DNA of 64,000 nt, from NCBI RefSeq assembly GCF_007830495.1, contig NZ_VLKW01000009.1, positions 238,065-302,064 on the forward strand, given 5' to 3'. The position numbers and the translations under genes are program-made. Origin of the DNA: Pseudoduganella flava. Its GTDB lineage: Bacteria; Pseudomonadota; Gammaproteobacteria; Burkholderiales; Burkholderiaceae_D. Positions 33,189 to 42,090 of this stretch are shown here, piece by piece (positions within the stretch are counted from its first letter, which is position 1; each line of letters begins with the position of its first letter). The notes beneath the pieces were generated by a model. The model was not told where the DNA came from. It was given only the letters and a program-made list of their open reading frames with translations, and did not search any database.

Positions 33189-33240
33189 GGCAATCGACTC
33201 AAAAACCGGGCAGTATAGCCCAGAGGAGGAAAACAAGACG

Positions 33241-33918
33241 ATGAAAGACCGATTGGCCAACCCGATCTGGTCCGCGTTGACGAGCGGCCAGCGGCATCTT
33301 GCCCAGGTCCTCGGCGACATGCGCCGCTACGAGCCGGACGTGGCGCCGTTCTGCGCCGTGCCGGAAGACGGCATGTTCGTGCGGGGGACGGACCTGGAAT
33401 ACGTGACGGAGGACGCCTACTTCCTCGGCGCGACGCCGACCGTGCCGGAAGGCTGGCGCCTGACGGAGCTGGGCGGCGTGATGCAGATGGTGTACCGGGA
33501 CGGTCCCGTCGACGCACCGCCACCCGAGGGCATCGTGCAACTCGATGCGCTTGACCCGGCGATGGTCGAACTGACGGACATCGCGTTCCCCGGCTACTTC
33601 CGCCGCCGCACCGGGATCATGGGGCGCTACTACGGCATCCACGATGGCGAGCGGCTCGTGGCGCTTTCCGGCGAGCGGATGGATCTGTCCGACCTGCGCG
33701 AGGTGAGCGCCGTGTGCACGCATCCCGACTACACGGGCCGCGGTTATGCGAAGCTGCTGGTGCGGCACGTGATGCACGGCATGCAGCGCGACGGCGTGAC
33801 GCCGATGCTGCACGTGGGCGAGAAAAATGCGCGGGCCATCGCGCTGTACGAGGCGCTGGGGTTCGAGCGCAATGGCGTGTTGCGGCATGCGAAGCTGTCG
33901 CGGCCGCCGAGCACATGA
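33241..33918 (+). CDS. GNAT-family N-acetyltransferase
   Basis: This 225-residue protein has a GNAT domain in its second half. It includes the acetyl-CoA pyrophosphate loop VSAVCTHPDYTGRGYAKLLV (Q/R-x-x-G-x-G/A type, here GRGYAK) and the C-terminal LHVGEKNARAIALYEALGFE strand and helix typical of FR47-like members. The N-terminal half is less conserved. The start is an ATG preceded by GAGGAGGA. The substrate is unknown. Confidence 0.9.
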   Translation: MKDRLANPIWSALTSGQRHLAQVLGDMRRYEPDVAPFCAVPEDGMFVRGTDLEYVTEDAYFLGATPTVPEGWRLTELGGVMQMVYRDGPVDAPPPEGIVQLDALDPAMVELTDIAFPGYFRRRTGIMGRYYGIHDGERLVALSGERMDLSDLREVSAVCTHPDYTGRGYAKLLVRHVMHGMQRDGVTPMLHVGEKNARAIALYEALGFERNGVLRHAKLSRPPST

Positions 33919-34010
33919 GGGACGGCCCATGAATGATTTGAGGAAGCCGCTGGCGGCGGCGCTGGTGCTGCTGGCGCTGCAAGGCGCTGCGGGCGCGCGC
34001 GGCGGACCGG

Positions 34011-34904
34011 GTGGACGAACGCCTGCGGTCCTGTGATGCCGCGCTGGTACTGCGTGCCGCGAACGAGATGCTGGACGATCCCGCCACGCTGGGCGATCCG
34101 GCAAGGCTGTTCCCTGCGGCGATCGGCGTGCGGACGGCGGGCGACAAGGAACAGGCGGGGTTCCTGTATCTGCTCGCGCGGCTGCGCGCGAGCCGGCAGG
34201 CGCTCCTCGAACAGGGCGACGCTGCCCAGGTGGTGTCGGTGATGACGATGACGGCGGCTCCGCTGATCCTGCCCGAGCTGGCCGCCGACCCGGCCCTTGC
34301 CCGCCGCGTGGTGGACCGTGTGCTGGCCTGGGACAAGGCCAGGCCCGACCCGTTCCGCGAGCGCGCGCTGGCCAGGGGCGGCGAGGCGGCGGCGAACATC
34401 GCCAAGCTGGAAGCCAGCCTGGCGGGTCTGCCCGACCAGGTCGGCACGCGCCTTTCCCCCGATACGCTGCGTACGCGGCTGGCGCAAGCCGAGCAGGAAG
34501 TCGCGCGCATCAGGCACTCGCAGTGCCAGGCCGGCACGCTCGATGCCGCGGATCTGGCGGCGGCGCGCAGCCGGATCGAGCGGGACGCCGCGCAGCTGGC
34601 GGCCAAGCACCCGCTCGTGCAGCGCCAGGTCGACGGCCCGGTGCGGACCGTGCGCGTCGGTGCGACGGAGCTTGGGCCGTCGCAGCTGCCGCGCCGGCTG
34701 ACGCTGGTGGTCGAGGGCAATTCCGGCAAGCGGACCTACGCGGAAGTGGACGTCGCTCCCGTCGTCGATGCGCAGCGCCGGTTCGAATCGGCGCGCGTGG
34801 CGCTGGCCTGCGTGACCGGGCAGTGGCTGGGCCAGCGCGAGGCCCTGAAGGATGTCTGCGTCAGCGATCCGCAAGCCGTCAAACCAGCGGAAGGGGAGCG
34901 CTGA
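34011..34904 (+). CDS. Hypothetical exported protein with displaced signal peptide (apparent frameshift)
   Basis: This 297-residue frame begins with GTG and runs to a TGA. It is mostly helical, with coiled-coil segments (LRTRLAQAEQEVARIRHSQC), and no family is recognised. Just upstream, but in another frame, an ATG at 33929 with GAGGGAC encodes MNDLRKPLAAALVLLALQGA, a textbook signal peptide. That frame meets the present one in a GC-dinucleotide run (33991-34003). One added or lost base would fuse them into an exported protein. The gene may be frameshifted or phase-variable, or the base call may be wrong. Confidence 0.65.
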   Translation: MDERLRSCDAALVLRAANEMLDDPATLGDPARLFPAAIGVRTAGDKEQAGFLYLLARLRASRQALLEQGDAAQVVSVMTMTAAPLILPELAADPALARRVVDRVLAWDKARPDPFRERALARGGEAAANIAKLEASLAGLPDQVGTRLSPDTLRTRLAQAEQEVARIRHSQCQAGTLDAADLAAARSRIERDAAQLAAKHPLVQRQVDGPVRTVRVGATELGPSQLPRRLTLVVEGNSGKRTYAEVDVAPVVDAQRRFESARVALACVTGQWLGQREALKDVCVSDPQAVKPAEGER

Positions 34905-34920
34905 CTGCCTACGAGTGGCG

Positions 34921-35547
34921 TCAGTCCCCGGCCTCCACATTGCCGATGCCGGCCACGGACTTGTTCAACGTCTTCGGGTGGCCGTAGTAGGTCAGGTTGC
35001 CGATGCCGCGCACGACGGCGTTCAACGTCTGGCTGGCGTGCACCTTGACGCTGCCGATGCCTTCGAAGTTGACGTCGGCGCGTTCCGTTTTCAGGTTGTG
35101 CGTCTGCACTTCGCCGGTGCCGCGGGCCTTCAGGCGCAGCCACTTCGCGCTGCCCTTCGCTTCGAGCCGGCCGGCGCCTTCGAACTGCAGGTCGATCCGC
35201 TCTTCCTTGACGTTGTCGATGACGACCTGGCCGGCGCCTTCGACGATGCACTTGACGAGTGAGGGGACGGTGACGACGATCTTGTCGCCATCCTTCACCG
35301 ACTTGCTGCCGCTGCCGTAATCGATGCGCAGTTCCTCGGCCTTCACGTTCGTCACGACGTTGCTGATGAATTCCGGCCGGCCGTACACCTTCACCGATTG
35401 CGTCTGGCCGGCATGCACTTCGATGTTGATCGGACCGTGGATCGAGATCGCGCGGAACGCGGCAAGCTGGCGCGCGTCCTCGGCGCCGTGGGCGGCCGGG
35501 GCGAGCAGCGTGGAGAGCAGCAGGGAAGACAGGAACAGACGTCGCAT
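34921..35547 (-). CDS. DUF2807 (head GIN domain) protein, short paralogue
   Basis: This 208-residue exported protein has a signal peptide (MRRLFLSSLLLSTLLAPAAH, cleaved near GAE). The repetitive DUF2807 pattern follows: FRAISIHGPINIEVHAGQTQ, IVEGAGQVVI, FEGAGRLEAK, FEGIGSVKVH and VAGIGNVEAG. The G-x-G turns are analogous to those in the 257-residue protein at 21.1-21.9 kb. Its function is not known. Confidence 0.87.
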   Translation of the reverse strand: MRRLFLSSLLLSTLLAPAAHGAEDARQLAAFRAISIHGPINIEVHAGQTQSVKVYGRPEFISNVVTNVKAEELRIDYGSGSKSVKDGDKIVVTVPSLVKCIVEGAGQVVIDNVKEERIDLQFEGAGRLEAKGSAKWLRLKARGTGEVQTHNLKTERADVNFEGIGSVKVHASQTLNAVVRGIGNLTYYGHPKTLNKSVAGIGNVEAGD

Positions 35548-35941
35548 GGCAATTACCTCTTGTAGTGATTGTATGGTGGTGCGATTCTAGGACGCCGCCG
35601 CGGGCGATGGACCCGCGTATGCGACGAAACGCGATTTTACGGCGATGAACCGCAAAATTAAACATAAAAAGGGTTCTTCACGGATTGGTGTTAAGCCCAA
35701 TCTTCTTTCGGCACTTGCGTCAAGTTTGTTCCAGGCGTTCGCGCAGCGCTGCCGTGCATGGCGGGCAGGAAGGAGACACGCGTGCCGGTGCCTGGACGCA
35801 GCTGGTTCGGCCGCGTGGAGACATTGCGGACCGCACGCGCCAGACGGCCGTCGTGCGATCGCGGCCCCACGTCCGCATGCGGCCGCGATCGCATCGCGAC
35901 CGCGACGGGCTGGCGGCAATGCGGGAAGGGCTGTCGCCTGG
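35548..35941. other. Intergenic stretch containing left inverted-repeat arm
   Basis: This 394-bp gap has no convincing gene. An AT-richer segment (about 35640-35700) is followed by the left arm of a long imperfect inverted repeat (about 35725-35835). Short open frames here are products of the repeat. Confidence 0.5.
35725..35835 (+). repeat. Left arm of long imperfect inverted repeat
   Basis: About 110 bp matches, in reverse complement, the segment at about 37045-37160. A 21-nt block (35764-35784) and a 13-nt block (CGGCCGCGTGGAG, 35808-35820) are identical. Both arms encode a peptide beginning MAGRKETRV, so the repeated element was probably part of, or overlaps, an old coding sequence. Confidence 0.7.
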
Positions 35942-36421
35942 TCATCCAGAGCCGCTGCGGATGTGATCGGGCGAGGCGTGACGATCTCCACCGCGGTGCG
36001 GCCGCACCCGGCAGTCGTCGGCGCGAACCCAGCGCTCGTTGCCGGGAAAGCGCAGCCAGACGAAGCGCCACGCGTTGCGCCCCTTCGCACGCTGGTTGGC
36101 AAATTGCGATGGCGTCAGCGCAGCGCCGTCATCGGACACGATACGGTCGCCGCGCACCTTGGCGAAGGCGACGTCATCACCATAGCTCGTTCGTAGATTG
36201 GTACCTTCCGGCAGGAAGAGCTTTTTCCATTGGAAGCCGCGCAGGGCTGGCCCGTCCCGCCGCAGGGCCAGGCGCTCATTCTCGATAGCCAGCCATCGCT
36301 TTACCAGTTCAGTCACGAACAGCTCAGGCTTGACACCCGGCCGGTTGTCCATCAAATAGAATTCCAGCGCCATGAACTCGGCGAGGGGAAGATTCACGGG
36401 TTTCGTCGGTATGTATTCCAT
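35942..36421 (-). CDS. Hypothetical protein
   Basis: This 159-residue soluble protein has its own start in a less GC-rich setting. The N-terminal half is helical (VNLPLAEFMALEFYLMDNRP, then VTELVKRWLAIENERLAL), possibly with a ribbon-helix-helix or similar DNA-binding character. The second half is beta-rich, with many Trp/Arg residues (GFQWKKLFLPEGTNLRTSYG; NAWRFVWLRFPGNERWVRAD). I do not recognise the family. It lies between the two inverted-repeat arms and could be part of a small mobile or accessory unit. Confidence 0.55.
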   Translation of the reverse strand: MEYIPTKPVNLPLAEFMALEFYLMDNRPGVKPELFVTELVKRWLAIENERLALRRDGPALRGFQWKKLFLPEGTNLRTSYGDDVAFAKVRGDRIVSDDGAALTPSQFANQRAKGRNAWRFVWLRFPGNERWVRADDCRVRPHRGGDRHASPDHIRSGSG

Positions 36422-37206
36422 GGTCGGCTCCGATTAAACGATCTAATACATTGGACCGGGCCTCTGGAATAAGGTTGGTTAAGATTCTCGTGAATTAGAA
36501 ATAGATCAAATAAGGTCGAGACGATATTTTTATAGTGCGAATCAGGCGCTTCATCCTTGAGAATGGAGTGGACCAGACTCGTTCGGCTTGTATTGGCATC
36601 GTTTAGATTTTCGCGCTTCGGACGCCCTCCCTCTGAAGAGACTACGGGGGGCCGGTTTGGTGTTGGGCCGCGCCGGCTTCAAGGTGCGGAATAGCCCGGG
36701 AGATATGGTCAATCGATTGGCGGAATTCCTCGTACTCGATCGCTCCCACCGGCATGTTGTTCGCGCACCGCTACGCCCACGATTTCACCAGCCCGTGAGG
36801 TCCCCGCCGGCGCTTCAATGTCCAAATCGCTCCAATATGGCCCAGCGGAGTCTAATCCACTCTACCATGCGGGATGATGCGCCTAATGAGGTCTATAAAA
36901 AACAGGTATTGATCCGCTTTGATCCAATTCCAAAGTCAAAAAGTCCAAAACAGCCGCATCTTCAGCGCGCGGTCGGGCCTTTTAGATGGGTTTGAAGTGG
37001 AGACATCGCGATATTCCGCCGGCCGCCGGCAACGCCATGTCACCGCATGCCGTCGGGTCTGCCTCCACGCGGCCGCACAAGCGGTGTTCAGCCACCGTCA
37101 CGCGTGTCTCCTTCCTGCCAGCCATGCACGCTGGTGCGCCCCAGGCGCTTGAAACAATCGTAGGCGGTGCGGGCATCTGGAAGGAACCCGGTCTTCACAT
37201 TAATCC
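36422..37206. other. Gene-poor, lower-GC region
   Basis: Almost 800 bp without a supported gene. The 5' half is AT-rich (about 36460-36560). A 37-codon minus-strand frame at 36642-36755 begins MPVGAIEYEEFRQSIDHISR and could be a fragment of a lost gene. The right arm of the inverted repeat (37045-37160) and the ppc terminator complete the stretch. Confidence 0.5.
37045..37160 (-). repeat. Right arm of long imperfect inverted repeat
   Basis: This arm is the reverse complement of the copy at 35725-35835. It includes the identical 21-nt block (37099-37119) and 13-nt block (37063-37075). The arms are separated by about 1.2 kb. Confidence 0.7.
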
Positions 37207-37216
37207 GTGGAGAACC

Positions 37217-37245
37217 AAAAAAAAGCGGACCCGCAGGTCCGCTTT
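37217..37245 (-). terminator. Intrinsic terminator after ppc
   Basis: On the minus strand: AAAGCGGACC, TGCG loop, GGTCCGCTTT, then eight T (seen as the A-run at 37217-37224). The 10-bp stem is perfect and lies 36 bp after the ppc stop codon. Confidence 0.9.
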
Positions 37246-37280
37246 GCCGAAGTGTGGCGTGGATAAGGTGCGGCTTGAAC

Positions 37281-40136
37281 TCAGCCCGTGTTGCGCAGCC
37301 CGGCCGCGACACCGTTGATCGACAAGTGAATGCCGCGATGCACGCGCGGGTCGGCCTTGTCCGGCGTGGCCGCCAGTGCGCGGCGCCGCTTGATCAGCTC
37401 CACCTGCAGGTGGTTCAGCGGATCGAGGTAGGCGAAGCGGTTCTGGATCGAGCGCGCCAGCAGCGGGTTGCCTGCCAGGCGTTCGCGGGCGCCCGTCACC
37501 GTTTCCAGGCACTCCAGCGTCTGGCGGTATTCGTCGCAGATGCGCTTGAAGATGCGCTCGCGCAGCTCCTTGTCCGCCACCAGCTCGGCGTAGCGCGACG
37601 CGATCGCCAGGTCCGTCTTGGCCAGCACCATGTCCATGTTCGACAGCAACGTGGCGAAGAACGGCCAGTGCGCGTGCATGTCGCGCAGCTGCGCCACGCG
37701 CTGCTCACGGTCGCCGTCGGCCAGCCAGCCGGCGATCGCGCTGCCGAAGCCGAACCAGCCCGGCAGCAGCAGGCGGCACTGGCCCCACGAGAAGCCCCAT
37801 GGAATCGCGCGCAGGTCCTCGATACGCTTGGTGGACTTGCGCGACGCCGGCCGCGAACCGATGTTCAGCTCCGCGATCTCGGCGATCGGCGTGGCGGCGA
37901 AGAAGTAGTCCGTGAAGCCCGGCGTCTCGTAGACGAGGTTGCGGTACGCCTTGTATGCGCGGTCCGACAGTTCCGTCATCACGGCTTCGAAGCCGGCCAG
38001 CTGTTCGCGGTGCTCAGGGTGCGCCACCGGCGGCATCAGGCTCGCTTCCAGCGTGGCCGCGACCAGCAGCCCCAGGTTGCGCCGGCCGATCTCCGCGTTC
38101 GAGAACTTCGACGCGATGATCTCGCCCTGTTCCGTCAGGCGGATCTGGCCGTTGACGGTGCCCTTCGGCTGCGCCAGGATCGCCTCGTAGCTCGGGCCGC
38201 CGCCGCGGCCCACGGTGCCGCCGCGGCCGTGGAACAGCCGCAGCTTGACGCCGGCCTTGCCGAATACGTCGATCAGCGCGATCTCGGCCTTGTACAGCTC
38301 CCAGTTCGACGTCAGGAAACCGCCGTCCTTGTTGGAGTCGGAGTAACCCAGCATCACTTCCTGGATGCGGCCGCGTTGCTCGATCAGTTCCTTGACGAGC
38401 GGGATCGCCATCACGTCGCGCATGATGCCGGCCGCGCGCTGCAGGTCGGGAATCGTTTCGAACAGCGGAATCACCATCAGGTCGGCCGTCGTCCGGCCGT
38501 CCTTGTCGCGGCGCAGCAGGCCCGTCTCCTGCTGCAGCACGAACACTTCCAGCAGGTCGGACACCGTCTCCGTGTGCGAGATGATGTAGTTGCGGATCGC
38601 CCGCTCGCCGTAGCGCTGGCGCACGTCGCGCGCGGCGCGGAAGATCGACAGTTCGGACTGCGTCTCGTCGCTGTAGTCGATGTACGGCGAATACAGCAGG
38701 CGCGGTTGCGCCAGTTCCGCCAGCAGCAGTTGCACCTTCGCATCCTCGTCGAGGCTCGCGTAGTCGGCGTGCGCGCCGGCGCGGGCGAACAGTTCCGTCA
38801 ACACGCGCTCGTGCACGTCCGAACTCTGGCGCATGTCCAGCGACGCCAGGTGGAATCCGAACACGTCGGCCGCGCGCTTCAGCGTCGTCAGGCGCGGGCG
38901 CGCCAGCATGCCGCCGTGGTTCGCTTCCAGCGAATCGATCAGCACCTGCAGGTCCGCCGAGAAGGCGGCCGCGTCGGCGTAGGGCTCGGCATGGCCCACT
39001 TCCTTGCGCAGGATGTGGGCGGCGCCCAGCGTGCGCGCCGTGCTGGCCAGGCGGGCGTAGATGCCGATCAGCGCGCGGCGGTAAGGCTCGTCCTTGCGGT
39101 GGTCGGACTGGTCAGGCGACGCATCGGCCAACGCCTGCAGCTCCGGGCTGCACGCGACCATCAGCGTCGAGATGGACAGGTCGGCACCCAGCGCATGCGC
39201 CTCGTCCAGGTAGAAGTCGAGGATCGTCGTGGCCTGGCGTTCCAGCGCATGGCGCATCGTGTCGGCGTTGACGTTCGGGTTGCCGTCGCGGTCGCCGCCG
39301 ATCCAGCTGCCCATCTGCAGGAACGGTGCATCGACGTGGGGAATCTGCACCGCGTCGGCCGCGGCGCCATACTGCCCGGCGATCTCCTCCTCGACGTCGT
39401 CGTACAGCCCCGGCACTTCGCGCAGGAACGTGATGCGGTAGTACGACAGCGCGTTCTCGATCTCGTCGGCCACCGTCAGCTTCGTGTAGCGCAGCATGCG
39501 CGTCTGCCACAGCGTGGCGATGCGCACGCGCAGCATGTGCAGGTTGGCGGCCCGTTCCTTCGGCGTCAGCGGCAGGTCGCGCTCGGCCAGCAGGCGCGCG
39601 ATGTCGTGTTCCGCATCCAGGATCGACTTGCGCTGCACCTCGGTCGGGTGGGCCGTCAGCACGGGCGAGATCAGCGCATCCTTGAAGAAGCCCTGCACGG
39701 TGTCCTGGTCCACGCCGGCGTCCTTCAGCTTGCACAGCGCGTAGCCCAGGCTGCCGCGGCGCGGCGCCGAGCCGGCCAGCAGGTGGGCGCGGCTGCGGCG
39801 GATGTGGTGCTGGTCCTCGGCGATGTTGGCCAGGTGCGAGAAGTACGAGAAGGCGCGCACGACGGAGATCGTCTGTTCCTTCGTCAGGATCTTCAGCATG
39901 CCGTCCAGTTCCTTCGCGGCGCCCGCGTCGGCTTCGCGGCGGAAGCGCACGGCGGTCTGGCGGATCGTCTCCACGACGGCGAACACTTCCTCGCCTTCCT
40001 GCTCGCGCAGCACGTCGCCAAGGAGGCGGCCGAGCAGGCGGATGTCTTCCTTCAACGGCGCGTCCTTGTCGGCGCCTCGTGGTTCGTCTGTTGCACTTAC
40101 GATCTCAGATGCTTGCTCAGTTGCGTGATTAGCCAT
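37281..40136 (-). CDS. ppc: Phosphoenolpyruvate carboxylase
   Basis: This 951-residue protein is close to the family's usual 880-950. Active-site signatures are all present: VLTAHPTEVQRKSI with the catalytic His, GYSDSNKDGGFLTSNW, and FHGRGGTVGRGGGP. The C-terminal end RNTG matches the family QNTG. It makes oxaloacetate from PEP and bicarbonate to refill the TCA cycle. The gene is divergent from hemC with about 110 bp between and ends at a strong terminator. Confidence 0.97.
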   Translation of the reverse strand: MANHATEQASEIVSATDEPRGADKDAPLKEDIRLLGRLLGDVLREQEGEEVFAVVETIRQTAVRFRREADAGAAKELDGMLKILTKEQTISVVRAFSYFSHLANIAEDQHHIRRSRAHLLAGSAPRRGSLGYALCKLKDAGVDQDTVQGFFKDALISPVLTAHPTEVQRKSILDAEHDIARLLAERDLPLTPKERAANLHMLRVRIATLWQTRMLRYTKLTVADEIENALSYYRITFLREVPGLYDDVEEEIAGQYGAAADAVQIPHVDAPFLQMGSWIGGDRDGNPNVNADTMRHALERQATTILDFYLDEAHALGADLSISTLMVACSPELQALADASPDQSDHRKDEPYRRALIGIYARLASTARTLGAAHILRKEVGHAEPYADAAAFSADLQVLIDSLEANHGGMLARPRLTTLKRAADVFGFHLASLDMRQSSDVHERVLTELFARAGAHADYASLDEDAKVQLLLAELAQPRLLYSPYIDYSDETQSELSIFRAARDVRQRYGERAIRNYIISHTETVSDLLEVFVLQQETGLLRRDKDGRTTADLMVIPLFETIPDLQRAAGIMRDVMAIPLVKELIEQRGRIQEVMLGYSDSNKDGGFLTSNWELYKAEIALIDVFGKAGVKLRLFHGRGGTVGRGGGPSYEAILAQPKGTVNGQIRLTEQGEIIASKFSNAEIGRRNLGLLVAATLEASLMPPVAHPEHREQLAGFEAVMTELSDRAYKAYRNLVYETPGFTDYFFAATPIAEIAELNIGSRPASRKSTKRIEDLRAIPWGFSWGQCRLLLPGWFGFGSAIAGWLADGDREQRVAQLRDMHAHWPFFATLLSNMDMVLAKTDLAIASRYAELVADKELRERIFKRICDEYRQTLECLETVTGARERLAGNPLLARSIQNRFAYLDPLNHLQVELIKRRRALAATPDKADPRVHRGIHLSINGVAAGLRNTG

Positions 40137-40249
40137 GGGTGATTGAACGCTACAAATAAAGATGAGTGTCGATGCAAAGGCTTTTGGCCGCAGGCTGCAT
40201 TAAGAGCGCGTGCTAGAATTTGTGGTTCCATCACACGCGCAGGTAACTG

Positions 40250-41299
40250 GTGAACGCCGGTCAGCGTTGGCAACAGCGAAAGTCAGTCTTGAATACTACG
40301 GTCTTGAATACTACGATTTTGAATACTCCTGAATCGACGCAGAACATCCCATCCAGGCTGGTGATCGCTTCGCGCGAGAGCCGCCTCGCCATGTGGCAGG
40401 CCGAGCACGTACGCGCGCGCTTGACATTATTATATCCGCAGTGCAGCGTCGAAATCCTCGGCATGACGACGCGTGGCGACCAGATTCTCGACCGCACGCT
40501 GTCGAAGGTGGGCGGCAAGGGCCTGTTCGTCAAGGAGCTCGAGGTGGCGATGGCAGAAGGCCGCGCCGACCTGGCCGTGCACTCGCTGAAAGACGTGCCG
40601 ATGGAGCTGCCGGACGGCTTCGCGCTGGCCGCCGTGCTCGAGCGCGAAGACCCGCGCGACGCGTTCGTGTCGAACGACTACGCGTCGCTGGACGAGCTGC
40701 CCGCCGGCGCCATCGTCGGCACCAGCAGCCTGCGCCGCCAGGCGCTGATCGCGGCGCGCTACCCGCACCTCGTCATCAAGCCGCTGCGCGGCAACCTGGA
40801 CACCCGTCTCGGCAAGCTCGATCGCGGCGATTACGCGGCGATCATCCTGGCCGCCGCCGGCCTGAAGCGCCTCGGCCTGCCGCAGCGCATCCGCGCGCTG
40901 CTGGACCCGGAGTCCAGCCTGCCGGCAGCGGGGCAGGGCGCGATGGCGATCGAGATCGCCGAGCGCGACGACGGCGTCGACCTGGTGGCGCTGCTGGCGC
41001 CGCTGAACCACGTGCCGACGGCGCAGGCCGTGACGGCCGAGCGCCGCGTGTCGAAGGTGTTCGGCGGCAGCTGCCAGGTGCCGCTGGCCGCCCATGCCGT
41101 GATCGATGACGGCCTGATGCACCTGCGTGCGATGGTCGCCACGCCGGATGGCAAGCGCGTCGCCAGCGCCGACGTGCACGGCCCGGCCACCGATGCGGAA
41201 CAGCTGGGCGACCAGGTCGCCGACAAGCTGCGCGCGCAGGACGCCGTCGCGATCCTCGCCTCCTGCCTGGCCGAGGCGGACGGGCATCCCGCCCCCTGA
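40250..41299 (+). CDS. hemC: Hydroxymethylbilane synthase HemC
   Basis: This 349-residue protein carries the dipyrromethane-cofactor Cys in FGGSCQVPLAA (C275) and typical motifs: RLVIASRESRLAMWQAEHVR, VGGKGLFVKELE, HSLKDVP and GTSSLRRQ. It polymerises four porphobilinogens. The GTG start at 40250 is uncertain. The first 35 codons include a 15-bp tandem repeat (40286-40330) encoding VLNTT-VLNTT-ILNTP, absent from typical HemC. A TTG inside that array could equally be used. It is the first gene of hemCDXY. Confidence 0.95.
   Translation: MNAGQRWQQRKSVLNTTVLNTTILNTPESTQNIPSRLVIASRESRLAMWQAEHVRARLTLLYPQCSVEILGMTTRGDQILDRTLSKVGGKGLFVKELEVAMAEGRADLAVHSLKDVPMELPDGFALAAVLEREDPRDAFVSNDYASLDELPAGAIVGTSSLRRQALIAARYPHLVIKPLRGNLDTRLGKLDRGDYAAIILAAAGLKRLGLPQRIRALLDPESSLPAAGQGAMAIEIAERDDGVDLVALLAPLNHVPTAQAVTAERRVSKVFGGSCQVPLAAHAVIDDGLMHLRAMVATPDGKRVASADVHGPATDAEQLGDQVADKLRAQDAVAILASCLAEADGHPAP
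40286..40330 (+). repeat. 15-bp triplicate repeat at hemC 5' end
   Basis: Two perfect copies of GTCTTGAATACTACG (40286-40300 and 40301-40315) and a third, ATTTTGAATACTCCT (40316-40330). The period is a multiple of three, so the reading frame is preserved. Confidence 0.85.
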
Positions 41300-42090
41300 T
41301 GCCGGGCGCAGTCGTCATCACCCGCCCGCGCGCGCAGGCGCTGCCGCTGGCCGAGCGCGTCGCCGCGCTGGGCCGGCAGGCCGAGGTACTGCCGCTGCTC
41401 GATATTTCCCCGTTGCCCGATCCCGGGCCGCTGCGCGCCGCACTGGCGCGGCTGGCCGACTTCGCGCTGGTCGCGTTCGTGTCGCCGAACGCGATCGACG
41501 CGGCGTTCGCGCACCTCCCCCAACGGCATCCGCGGTGGCCGGCCGGCGTCACGCTGGCCGTGCTGGGAGAGGGCAGCCGCGCCGCGCTGGCCGCGCACGG
41601 CATCACGCCCGACACGGTCGACATCGTCAGCCCGCGCGACGCGGAGCACAGCGATTCCGAACACCTGCTGCAAACGCTGGACCTTGCCCGCCTGCGGGGC
41701 CGCGAAGTGCTGATCGTGCGCGGCGAATCGGGCCGCGAACTGATGGCCGACGGCTTCCGTGCCGCCGGTGCCACGGTGACGACGGTGGCCGGCTACCGTC
41801 GTGCCGTGCCGGCGCTGACGCCCGCACTGGCGCAACGGCTGCGCGCCTTGCTGGCCGCGCCGAACGACTGGGTGATCACCAGCTCGGAAGCGCTGCGCGG
41901 CCTCATTGAACTGCTGAAGGAACTCGACGGTGCGGAAGGTGTGGACGTTGTGGCAAGGATGCAACAACAGCACCTGATCGTGCCGCACGCTCGGATCGCC
42001 GAAACGGCGCGCGAACTGGGCCTGTCCAGAGTGACACTGACAGGATCCGGCGACGAGCGCCTGCTCGCCGCGTTACAATCACGACCATGA
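41299..42090 (+). CDS. hemD: Uroporphyrinogen-III synthase HemD
   Basis: This 263-residue protein has weak sequence conservation, as is usual for HemD. Recognisable parts are VVITRPRAQALPLAERVAAL, FALVAFVSPNAIDAAF, REVLIVRGESGRELMADGF and WVITSSEALRGLIELL. It closes the tetrapyrrole ring with D-ring inversion. The ATG overlaps the hemC stop by one base and its 3' end overlaps hemX by 4 bp, confirming an operon. Confidence 0.92.
   Translation: MPGAVVITRPRAQALPLAERVAALGRQAEVLPLLDISPLPDPGPLRAALARLADFALVAFVSPNAIDAAFAHLPQRHPRWPAGVTLAVLGEGSRAALAAHGITPDTVDIVSPRDAEHSDSEHLLQTLDLARLRGREVLIVRGESGRELMADGFRAAGATVTTVAGYRRAVPALTPALAQRLRALLAAPNDWVITSSEALRGLIELLKELDGAEGVDVVARMQQQHLIVPHARIAETARELGLSRVTLTGSGDERLLAALQSRP

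Noticed and set aside
36588..36995. 135-codon plus-strand frame in the gene-poor region
   Set aside because: No ribosome site, mixed composition and no family resemblance; it overlaps the fragment MPVGAIEYEEF on the other strand.
37167..40142. Plus-strand open frame of 991 codons across ppc
   Set aside because: All PEP carboxylase motifs are in the minus-strand frame; the plus frame crosses the ppc terminator and has no domains.
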